From Nitrosomonas eutropha (GTDB taxonomy: Bacteria > Pseudomonadota > Gammaproteobacteria > Burkholderiales > Nitrosomonadaceae), in contig NZ_QICQ01000006.1 of assembly GCF_003201195.1 (NCBI RefSeq), positions 1-64,000 on the forward strand: 64,000 nt of DNA, given 5' to 3'. Shown here one piece after another: positions 41,701-48,889 of this stretch. The notes below the pieces were generated by a model that worked only from the letters and a program-made list of their open reading frames with translations, had not been told where the DNA came from and searched no databases. A program made the position numbers and the translations under genes. The number at the start of each line of letters is the position of its first letter. Position 1 is the stretch's first letter.

Positions 41701-43882
41701 ATGGCGTAAACAACCTAATCAGATGAATGCACGCAAGGCAGTATTGCGTGCCTTGCATACCTTGAAGGGCAGTGCCCGGATTGCTGATGCGCAGCAAGTG
41801 AGTGATCTGGCGCATCAGATGGAAAGTGATATTGAATCTCTGTATGATCAGACGGCCTCCGCAGCATTGCTTGATCAGCTGGAAACACAGTTCGATACCA
41901 TTTCGGATAAGGTTGAGCAATTGCGATCCTCTTTACAACCTGAATCGCAGCCTGCCCCGGTAACTGAAGAAGCCGAGGCACATCCGGAATTGCTTCCTCC
42001 CGCAGTGGAAACTGTTTCTGCCCTTCCTATATCCACAGCGGATACTGATCAACCTTTCCGCAAAACTACACTGCGTGTCGATGCAGAATTGATAGATCGC
42101 CTGATTAATGAATCAGGCGAGTCGAGTATCATTCGTTCCCGGGTTGAGGCGCAGCTATATGATCTGGAACAGTATTTGCAGGATCTGGGTGAAAGTGTTG
42201 ATCGCATGCGTGGCCAGTTGCGTGAAGTTGAATTGCTGGCTGAAACCCAAATGCCAGCCAGCTCGCTACCTTCCATAACTGGTCAGACAGATTTTGATCC
42301 GTTGGAACTGGATCGCTTTACTCGCTTTCAGGAGTTGACCCGGCTGATGGCGGAAAGCATGGATGATGTAGTCACCATTCATAAAAGTTTGCGTGAAATA
42401 CAGCGTGCCGCCACGATGACGGTGGATCAGCAGGCACATCTGAATCGACAGTTACAGCAGGATCTGCTGCGTATTCGTACTATTCCTTTCAGCCATTATT
42501 CCGAGCGCCTTTATCGCGCCGTCAGGCAGGTGACCAAAGATACCGGCAAGCAGGCTAACCTGATTATTCAGGGAGATAGCATTGAGTTTGATCGGGGTGT
42601 GCTGGATAAAATCAGCTCTTCCCTGGAGCATCTGCTACGCAATGCGCTGGTACATGGCATAGAAACTCCGGAAGAACGTCTGAGCATCGGCAAGGCGGAA
42701 GCGGGCCAGATCACACTCGATCTGCACCGGGATGGCAACGAAATTGTCATGGTGCTGCAAGATGACGGGATTGGGTTGGATGCAGAACGCATTCGTGAAA
42801 AAGCGCGGCAGCTTGGGTTGGGCAGCCCGGAAAATGAGCAGGACGATGAGCAGTGGTATCCGCTGATTTTTACGCATGGCTTTTCCACATTGGATGGCGT
42901 GACGGATATCGCCGGGCGCGGGGTAGGACTGGATATTGTCAGGAACGAGTTGGGCGAACTGGGCGGGAACATCGCAGTCACATCCGAGAAAAACCGGGGA
43001 ACCACATTCACCCTGCGTTTTCCAGTGACATTGGCCTTAACACAAGCGTTAATGGTCAAGGCAGGAGATAGCACTTATGCCATCCCGATAGCGATTGTGG
43101 CACATGTATTGGAAATGAATGCAGAAACACTCGGGACGGCTTATCAGGAGCATCACCTGATATGGAACGGCAATCGCTTTCCACTGGGCTATCTGCCGCA
43201 CCTGCTGGGGGTGTCGCATACCTTTCCTGAAATCAGACGTAGTAACCGTATTGTGTTATTGCAAACGGAACATGAGCAGCTGGCCATTCATGCCGATGCA
43301 CTGATCGGGCAATGTGAAGTGGTCATCAAGAATATCGGCCCGCAACTGTCTAATGCACCCGGCATTGAAGGGGCAACGATCACAGGAGATGGCAGCATCG
43401 TATTGATCATTAATCCGATCAAGTTGCTGCAGCGCGAGCAGGTACGGGAGCTGCTATCTGCAGGACCAATGACGCCAGTTGATGCTGCAGATATTCATCC
43501 TTCTGCCACCGCACCGGTTGTCATGATTGTGGATGATTCGCTGACGGTACGTAAAGTCACCAGCCGACTACTGGAACGGCAGGGCTATGAAATCCTGATT
43601 GCCAAAGATGGCGTGGGGGCACTTCAGCTGCTGCGCGAAACCATACCAGCCATCATGCTGGTTGATATCGAAATGCCGCACATGGATGGCTTTGAACTGA
43701 TCCGCGCTGTCCGTAACAACCCGGAGTTACAAAATATCCCGATCATCATCATCTCCTCCCGCACAGCAGAGAAACACCGGAAAGTAGCAGAGGAACTTGG
43801 CGTAAATGAGTTTATGGGTAAACCCTACCAGGAAGATGAGTTGTTGCAGCATATTGAACGCCTGATTAAAGAAGGATGTTAA
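38732..43882 (+). CDS. ChpA-type hybrid chemosensory histidine kinase
   Basis: The 1716-residue protein (ChpA/PilL family) has an N-terminal alpha-helical region, Hpt domains with HTLKGSGRM near residue 650 and HTLKGSARI near 1009, a degenerate one (HTLASTSRA near 823), dimerisation and ATPase domains (LLRNALVHGIETPEE near 1300, DDGIGLD, GRGVGLDIVRNEL), a CheW-like domain (about 1430-1560) and a C-terminal receiver (VMIVDDSLTVRK; phospho-acceptor in LVDIEMPHMDG near 1645). It should autophosphorylate downstream of the PilJ-like receptor 76 bases upstream. PilI and PilH/PilG genes are not adjacent; a PilG-like gene is at 4012. Confidence 0.93.
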   Translation: MNTDTRINISSVMGIREAIEQIFTLIHRHFDSYATDTDDTRQIEECRYYMHQLNGMLEMLELSGVAFVGISVEELLAALQERRIEPDAQTLVVVRQAIRSIYRYLDALIDGEVDNPVKLFPVYRKIMQVQGLEEISESDLFFPDIRESLPLQPVELDLDDTSRQETAKQARAQFQSGLLSWLKNADDKQSLQKMIEAVRSIEKLPAAIEQRKFWWISSGFLDSLLHQEQVVDKSVRRLCGKIEQEIRHLNKESHVVAARLTRELLYRIARSQPVSERLQEISRVYDWQIPLSTIDNQEHLDESIMDEEATASDLQSMRVLLEDINDQWRKFNAEDQENISSLLALTEQLKVLISRVSCPPLEKLAGVIHGVLSYLRIRPQSMNEGIALDIASSLLLTENAIDNFHRLSPEFPSQVDALATRIRAVTTGKGEDIDLPDLPNPDQAGHLTQEKKLFKQVAQEVLANLAQVEDILDRFFFEPEIRNDLPLLPELFNQISGVLNVLELDQASTVLDSCRALTEKLTASDHLIDQAEQMLLADALSSLGFYIEALRNSQSDAEEILATIMQRLGQKPAGLGLSTDIREIPIDFAVAADRLFESDPEQLIDPELLAVFLDESSDVLASIADHLESCYANYANQDALTTIRRDFHTLKGSGRMVKLEALSEVAWRIEQLMNRWLSEQKPATSILLDLLAESHRQFSNWCASLRKDGAVEIKAEYLLDQIRALMYGTDEQPDIAATSLAPEVFEQAPEIEPLPTITDALSDIKTGAETAIRIGDSEVPADLFRIFINEASTHVATLKQAFNLPGDDAILSVTHESMLAAHTLASTSRALELGFIAQIGQALERWFNRLLTTSNMPGQQALSYMTTAVNLLDDMLATIREHQFPSAETVQASAEITHELMRLLEEAPAIQATETEQMVEMEEMAPLELAVDEVLEEDSSASMSETEISLPVSSLQQVKDAFADLDQELLEVFLEEAQELQSEIGTNLRIWRKQPNQMNARKAVLRALHTLKGSARIADAQQVSDLAHQMESDIESLYDQTASAALLDQLETQFDTISDKVEQLRSSLQPESQPAPVTEEAEAHPELLPPAVETVSALPISTADTDQPFRKTTLRVDAELIDRLINESGESSIIRSRVEAQLYDLEQYLQDLGESVDRMRGQLREVELLAETQMPASSLPSITGQTDFDPLELDRFTRFQELTRLMAESMDDVVTIHKSLREIQRAATMTVDQQAHLNRQLQQDLLRIRTIPFSHYSERLYRAVRQVTKDTGKQANLIIQGDSIEFDRGVLDKISSSLEHLLRNALVHGIETPEERLSIGKAEAGQITLDLHRDGNEIVMVLQDDGIGLDAERIREKARQLGLGSPENEQDDEQWYPLIFTHGFSTLDGVTDIAGRGVGLDIVRNELGELGGNIAVTSEKNRGTTFTLRFPVTLALTQALMVKAGDSTYAIPIAIVAHVLEMNAETLGTAYQEHHLIWNGNRFPLGYLPHLLGVSHTFPEIRRSNRIVLLQTEHEQLAIHADALIGQCEVVIKNIGPQLSNAPGIEGATITGDGSIVLIINPIKLLQREQVRELLSAGPMTPVDAADIHPSATAPVVMIVDDSLTVRKVTSRLLERQGYEILIAKDGVGALQLLRETIPAIMLVDIEMPHMDGFELIRAVRNNPELQNIPIIIISSRTAEKHRKVAEELGVNEFMGKPYQEDELLQHIERLIKEGC

Positions 43883-43952
43883 CCAGTAACCACTGCTCAT
43901 CCGGTTCAGGCATCAACTTAGCGCAACTTCAAACCCTTGAATTTAAATAGCT

Positions 43953-45719
43953 ATGATTTCATTAGAAGAACTTGGTCTTGCTTACCGCAAAGCTAAAGTT
44001 GATCTATATTACTCATCTCATACCTCACTAGACGCGATAGCAGATTACGAGGAAAATCTGCACGCCAACCTGCAAGCGCTGCTGGAAAAAATTCAAGGTG
44101 AGGATGAATCTTGGATCAGCGTCCCCGACTTCCTTGGCTCTTGGATACCCGTACCCAAATCTATCGACATGGCGAGCTGGCGGCAACTCCGCAAAGGCCA
44201 GGGCAGCGGTTTGATTTTTGCCTCGCCAGCATGTGAGTGGAAACATGCCTGCAAGGTGCTGGTCGATAAGAAGATCGAACAGCTGATGGATGCCAACGGT
44301 AATATCACCAGCCTGCGCAAGCGTAATGGTCAGAGCATCACACTGGCGTATGACAATCTCAACCGGCTGCTCAGTCGCAGCTATCCGACCACTGCGGACA
44401 ATATCACCTACACCTACGACTTACTGGGCCGCACGACGGCTGCCAACAAAACCGGCTATACCATCGGCTATGTCTATGACAATGCCGGACGGCTGACCAG
44501 CACTACCGCCGGCAGCAAGACCCTCGCCTACCAGTATGATCCGGCAGGCAACCGCACCCGGCTCACCTGGCCGGAGACTGCGTTCTACGTCACCAGCACC
44601 TATGACGCGCTCAACCGTCCAACCGCGATCAAGGAAACCGGCACGGTCAACCTGGCCACTTACGTCTGGGATGACCTCAGCCGTCGTACCACAGTAACGC
44701 TGGGTAACAGTACTACCACCAGCTATGCCTACAGCACCCAGAGTGCACTTTCCAGCCTCACTCACAACCTGACAGGGACCGCGCAGGATCAGACCTACAG
44801 CTACACCCGTAACCAGGCACAGGAAATCGCAAGCCAAAGCTGGACCAATGACCTATACCAGTGGACGGGTTATGCCAACGGCACCAGGAACTACACCGCC
44901 AATGGCCTCAACCAGTACACCATCGCTGCCGGCGCTACGCTCACGCATGACACCAAAGGCAACCTGACCGGTGATGGGGTATGGACCTACACCTACGACC
45001 TCGACAACCAGCTGATCAGTGCCAATAAAACCGGCTCGACCAACAGCCTGGCGTATGATGGCGCAGGGCGGCTGCGCCAGACCACCCTGGCGGGCACCGT
45101 CACCGGCCTGACCTACGACGGCGTGGAGCTGGTGGCTGAATACAACAGCGGCGGCACACTCCTGCGCCGCTATGTGCATGGCCCCGGCATTGATGAACCG
45201 CTGGTGTGGTATGAAGGAACGACTACCACTGCCAAGACCTGGCCGTACCAGGATCAACTGGGCAGTGTTATCGGTACTGCCAACAGTGCCGGCACCAGTA
45301 CCGCGATCCACAGCTACGGTCCGTTTGGTGAACCCAATACCACTACCGGTATCCGTTTCCGCTACACTGTCACCGGCCAGCAGTTCCTCGGCTCACTCAA
45401 TCTGTACCACTACAAGACACGTTTCTATTCGCCTGCACTGGGCAGATTCCTGCAGACCGATCCGATCGGTACCACAGATGATCTGAATCTGTATGCATAC
45501 GTTGGTAATAATCCGATCAACTTCAATGATCCAAGTGGGTTGATTGCTGCAGAAGCTCAAATGCTGATGGGTAAACTGGGCTCCTGGGGAAAAGACAATG
45601 CCGGTACACTCGCAGAGATCGGGATAGGGTTGACACCTGCAGGAGTCTATGCTGACATCTACACTGCAGCAACAGGCAGATCTCCGATAACCGGTGATTC
45701 CCTCTCTGATTGGGAATGA
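43953..45719 (+). CDS. Truncated RHS-repeat protein with foreign N-terminus
   Basis: Residues from about 110 on are tandem YD/RHS repeats (ITLAYDNLNRLLSRSYP, IGYVYDNAGRLTS, LAYQYDPAGNRTRL and others) ending in the RHS core signature (RFLQTDPIGTTDDLNLYAYV then NNPINFNDPSGL). The first ~105 residues (MISLEELGLAYRKAKVDLYY and SWIPVPKSIDMASW) are not RHS-like and recall N-termini of some defence-associated reverse transcriptases, a low-confidence guess. At 588 residues it lacks the long N-terminal part of full RHS proteins. The variable C-terminus stops at a TGA (45717-45719), after which matching sequence continues. Base composition is clearly more GC-rich than neighbours, suggesting transfer. 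Probably a non-functional relic. Confidence 0.85.
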   Translation: MISLEELGLAYRKAKVDLYYSSHTSLDAIADYEENLHANLQALLEKIQGEDESWISVPDFLGSWIPVPKSIDMASWRQLRKGQGSGLIFASPACEWKHACKVLVDKKIEQLMDANGNITSLRKRNGQSITLAYDNLNRLLSRSYPTTADNITYTYDLLGRTTAANKTGYTIGYVYDNAGRLTSTTAGSKTLAYQYDPAGNRTRLTWPETAFYVTSTYDALNRPTAIKETGTVNLATYVWDDLSRRTTVTLGNSTTTSYAYSTQSALSSLTHNLTGTAQDQTYSYTRNQAQEIASQSWTNDLYQWTGYANGTRNYTANGLNQYTIAAGATLTHDTKGNLTGDGVWTYTYDLDNQLISANKTGSTNSLAYDGAGRLRQTTLAGTVTGLTYDGVELVAEYNSGGTLLRRYVHGPGIDEPLVWYEGTTTTAKTWPYQDQLGSVIGTANSAGTSTAIHSYGPFGEPNTTTGIRFRYTVTGQQFLGSLNLYHYKTRFYSPALGRFLQTDPIGTTDDLNLYAYVGNNPINFNDPSGLIAAEAQMLMGKLGSWGKDNAGTLAEIGIGLTPAGVYADIYTAATGRSPITGDSLSDWE

Positions 45720-45931
45720 GCTGCAATACTGATCCAGGGCATCTCCGAAATCAGAAATGCGGGAAGAATTGGAGGTGCTGTACTCAAAGATGGTGCCCAA
45801 TTATCAACTAGCAAAGCACTTGACTTGATATGGCCATTAAGCGCCTTGTTGGCCCAAACTATAAAGAGATCGCGTCTGGAGTGTTCAAATCATCTGGGAC
45901 TGAATACTTAGAGATATACCCGGGCAAGTAG
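45720..45931 (+). pseudogene. Decayed C-terminal tail of the RHS gene
   Basis: Reading past the TGA in the same frame gives AAILIQGISEIRNAGRIGGA and then ALDL, resembling RHS C-terminal extensions. A later frame change is needed to read KRLVGPNYKEIASGVFKSSG (within 45830-45931), which again looks like an RHS toxin tail and ends at TAG. So at least one nonsense change (possibly CGA to TGA) and one frameshift have broken the tail. The last 24 bases overlap the 3' end of ubiB on the other strand. No immunity gene is visible. Confidence 0.6.
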
Positions 45932-47422
45932 TAATCCAGCCAATAGCACTGCGACCAGTGTCAGTATCAGGCTTTGACGTTTTTGCTGTGCGACCAGTTC
46001 GGCCAGTCTGTCTTCCAGATTTCGGGCACGTTGCTTATCAAGGTTGTAGTGCATCAGGCGGGGAAACTGCGGTAGCATCACCGCCCAGTTGGTTGCTTCC
46101 TTCTGCAGGTGAGTAATAAGTCCGCGCAGCCCGATTTGCTCGGCCATCCAGTTTTCCAGGAATGGCTTGGCAGTTTTCCAGAGATCAAGATCCGGATCCA
46201 GATCACGTCCCAGACCTTCAATATTAAGCAGTGTTTTCTGAAGCAGAACCAGTTGTGGCTGAATTTCCACGTTGAACTGACGGGAAGCCTGAAATAGGCG
46301 CAGCAGGACACGTCCAAAGTAGATTTCCTTCAGAGGTCGATCAAAAATCGGTTCACACACGGCCCGGATAGCGGCTTCGAAATCATCTACGCGCGTATTT
46401 CTCGGCGCCCAGCCGGCCTCAATGTGCGTCTCTGCCACGCGGCGATAGTCCCGGCGAAAGAAAGCCAGGAAGTTTTGTGCCAGATAATTTTTATCCTGTT
46501 CACTCAGCGTACCCATAATGCCAAAATCCACGGCGATATAGCGGCCATCGCTCCCGACAAAGATATTGCCAGGATGCATATCAGCATGGAAATAACCATC
46601 CCTGAACACCTGGGTAAAAAAGATCTCCACTCCCATGCGGGCAAGTTGTGGAACATCGATTCCCTGTGTACGTAATATCTCTACACGGCTGATGGGAGTA
46701 CCAATCATCCGCTCCATCACCATGACTTCTGGATGACAGTAATCCCAATACACTTCTGGCACCTGTAGCAAGGGGGAATTGAGGAAATTACGCCGTAACT
46801 GGCTGCAGTTAGCGGCTTCCCGGATAAGATCAAGTTCATCGTCCAGATGTCGGGCAAACTCCGCCACTACTTCGCGCAATTTTAGTCGCTTGCCATCTGG
46901 CCAGATGGATTCAAGCAGCCATGCACCGGTTTCCATCAACGCCACATCATGTGCAATGACGGGGGCGATGGTTGGTCGCAAGATCTTGACAGCCGCTTGT
47001 GTGCCATCCTGCAGCACGGCAAAGTGCACCTGGGCAACTGATGCGCTGGCAACTGGCTTGATATCAAATTCGAGAAAGACCTCATTTACCGGCTTTCTAT
47101 AGACGGTTTCCAGTATTTTTACCGCCTGCTCCGAAGGAAAAGGCGGCACCCGATCCTGGAGAAAAGCCAGTTCATCGGCAAAATCCTGGGCAAGCAAATC
47201 CCTGCGGGTGGATAGCATCTGCCCAAACTTGATGGAAATGGGCCCCAGTGCTTCCAGTGCCAGGCGCAATCTGACCGCGCGTGGCTGTTTGAGTTGAGTG
47301 CGAAACGGCAATAGCTGTGAAAATACCTTGAGTGCGCGCAGATGAATCTGCTCGAGTAGGATTTCATCTAGCCCGAAGCGATAAGCAATCAGGATAATCT
47401 TAAATAGACGGAAAAAGCGCAT
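45908..47422 (-). CDS. ubiB: UbiB, ABC1-family ATPase/kinase for ubiquinone synthesis
   Basis: The 504-residue protein has the atypical kinase fold of the ABC1/ADCK family: [13 protein letters not shown] (the KxGQ motif), AVKILRP with the ATP Lys, [12 protein letters not shown] and VDFGIMG for metal binding. Two C-terminal hydrophobic segments ([20 protein letters not shown]) anchor it to the inner membrane. UbiB supports ubiquinone assembly or lipid extraction. It follows ubiJ by 89 bases. Confidence 0.96.
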   Translation of the reverse strand: MRFFRLFKIILIAYRFGLDEILLEQIHLRALKVFSQLLPFRTQLKQPRAVRLRLALEALGPISIKFGQMLSTRRDLLAQDFADELAFLQDRVPPFPSEQAVKILETVYRKPVNEVFLEFDIKPVASASVAQVHFAVLQDGTQAAVKILRPTIAPVIAHDVALMETGAWLLESIWPDGKRLKLREVVAEFARHLDDELDLIREAANCSQLRRNFLNSPLLQVPEVYWDYCHPEVMVMERMIGTPISRVEILRTQGIDVPQLARMGVEIFFTQVFRDGYFHADMHPGNIFVGSDGRYIAVDFGIMGTLSEQDKNYLAQNFLAFFRRDYRRVAETHIEAGWAPRNTRVDDFEAAIRAVCEPIFDRPLKEIYFGRVLLRLFQASRQFNVEIQPQLVLLQKTLLNIEGLGRDLDPDLDLWKTAKPFLENWMAEQIGLRGLITHLQKEATNWAVMLPQFPRLMHYNLDKQRARNLEDRLAELVAQQKRQSLILTLVAVLLAGLLLARVYL

Positions 47423-47511
47423 GAAGTGATTGGTGGTTCAATAAAGTTACCAGCAGACAGGGCCGGTGGTATCTGCACAGATTGCAGAGGCGAGTTGTGA
47501 GCGGCTTCCGA

Positions 47512-48144
47512 TCATTGGTCGGTCCGGGACGAATTTTCTACAGCCTGTGAGAGCGGTGAAATCAGCGTATCAATTCGTTCTTCAAGTTGCGCAACCCGTT
47601 GTTGCAGTAATGCAACCTCGGAGCCGGTCTGGCAAAATCGTGAGTGGCTTGCCGTTATCGGCCGTTCCTCAGTAATGAATTCTCCCAGCGCCCGCGACAG
47701 ATTACGAATGCTTCCCAGCTGCCAGCGTACCAGTTCCTGTCCGGTCAAAGTCACGCGGTGGGCAAACACATCTCCAATGGCAGAGCTCAGGTTTTCCTCA
47801 ATTTCAGCCTGAAAAATCTTGCCCATGTACAGCAAAATATTTGCCAGCGCCGGATCGCCACAGACAGTAATCTTACGGAACGCACCAATATCACCGGAAG
47901 CAAGGGGGGGCGTAAGTTCGACTGGTACGTTGAGGATCACTTTGGCGTGCTCATCTTCGGTCGCCATCCTGAAATGACCATCCTGTGTAATCGTAACATA
48001 TAGACGAATCAGGGATCCGATACGGAAACATACAGTTTCATTTACATGAGATTGTAATTGCTGCCGTACCTGGTTCGATTTATCAGCCAGGCGATTCAGG
48101 CAGATAATCAGAAGGGTGGTCAGTATCGAAGATTGTGTGATCAT
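47512..48144 (-). CDS. ubiJ: UbiJ, SCP2-domain ubiquinone accessory factor
   Basis: This 210-residue protein has an N-terminal SCP2-like lipid-binding domain (VRIGSLIRLYVTITQDGHF is absent as a single motif but CFRIGSLIRLYVTITQDG and KVILNVPVELTPPL are visible) and a C-terminal helix suited to a coiled coil (VALLQQRVAQLEERIDTL). UbiJ scaffolds the soluble Ubi complex. The gene order ubiJ-ubiB supports the call; ubiE is not adjacent. Confidence 0.9.
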   Translation of the reverse strand: MITQSSILTTLLIICLNRLADKSNQVRQQLQSHVNETVCFRIGSLIRLYVTITQDGHFRMATEDEHAKVILNVPVELTPPLASGDIGAFRKITVCGDPALANILLYMGKIFQAEIEENLSSAIGDVFAHRVTLTGQELVRWQLGSIRNLSRALGEFITEERPITASHSRFCQTGSEVALLQQRVAQLEERIDTLISPLSQAVENSSRTDQ

Positions 48145-48232
48145 TACCGGGAACAGGTTGTCAACATGCTAACTGCCCGCGCAAGGTGGGCTCGCATGTC
48201 ACCGCATGCTCAGGAACGCATCCGGCGATTCG

Positions 48233-48664
48233 TCAATTACCCAGATTATAGCGTGATTCCGTAGGTGAGCAGTCGGTTGCATGATTATTACCCAACCGGT
48301 TGACGATGACCTCGGACAGGGAAAGCTGATCTTGCAGGGCAAGTTCGGAAAGAATCTCCCATGCATGATGCGTCACACTGATGGTTTTATGCGGCTCTGT
48401 ATATCTCTGTCTTTTTTCTTTGTGATCTTTGTGCATGCTGATCACTTTCCTAATTTCCATCCACTGGGCTTCATTCAACCATTTCTGACACCACGTATTG
48501 AAATGGATCGGATCAGCCCTGGCTGCAAGGTATTCCTGTTTTGCTGCGCTGTGCTGAGGTTTTGTTGTGCCAAACCACTCAGAATCTTTACTTAACTGAC
48601 TGTCAATAAAAGTAGTGGCTACTTTTCTGTCTTGTTGTCGGATTATGTAGGGGTAATCTGTCAT
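48233..48664 (-). CDS. MatP-like ribbon-helix-helix protein (tentative)
   Basis: The 143-residue product aligns by eye with my recollection of E. coli MatP over its C-terminal two-thirds: FNTWCQKWLNEAQWMEIRKV matches the four-helix part, KTISVTHHAWEILSELA matches the beta-strand and helix of the RHH domain, and LSLSEVIVNRL matches the second helix (TLSETIVQLI in MatP). MatP organises the chromosome terminus by binding matS sites, and is known mainly from gammaproteobacteria, so an occurrence here would be notable. ATG 48664 lacks a good ribosome site. A generic RHH regulator is the alternative. Confidence 0.55.
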   Translation of the reverse strand: MTDYPYIIRQQDRKVATTFIDSQLSKDSEWFGTTKPQHSAAKQEYLAARADPIHFNTWCQKWLNEAQWMEIRKVISMHKDHKEKRQRYTEPHKTISVTHHAWEILSELALQDQLSLSEVIVNRLGNNHATDCSPTESRYNLGN

Positions 48665-48889
48665 TTTTACTTTTGATTATCTTGTTGCGTGAATTTCAGA
48701 AATATAAGCAATGCTTTACAGATGAGGATATTACAAGGGAATAAAGCCTGATTCAATGCTGTTGTTGTATGCAATTGCTGCTTATCAATCTGCAGAACAG
48801 GTGGAAATGAAAGCAGTTTATACGTTTGTTCGAAACTACTGGCTTGTTTTGCTGCGGTAAGCTGTTGCAAATTTCAGACAGGAGTCCTC

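Noticed and set aside
44421..45311. Long minus-strand frames opposite the RHS repeats
   Set aside because: GC-rich repeats produce long antisense frames; their translations are low-complexity and resemble nothing.
48281..48595. 104-codon plus-strand frame opposite the MatP-like gene
   Set aside because: Cys/Phe-rich antisense translation; the minus-strand frame shows conserved RHH features instead.
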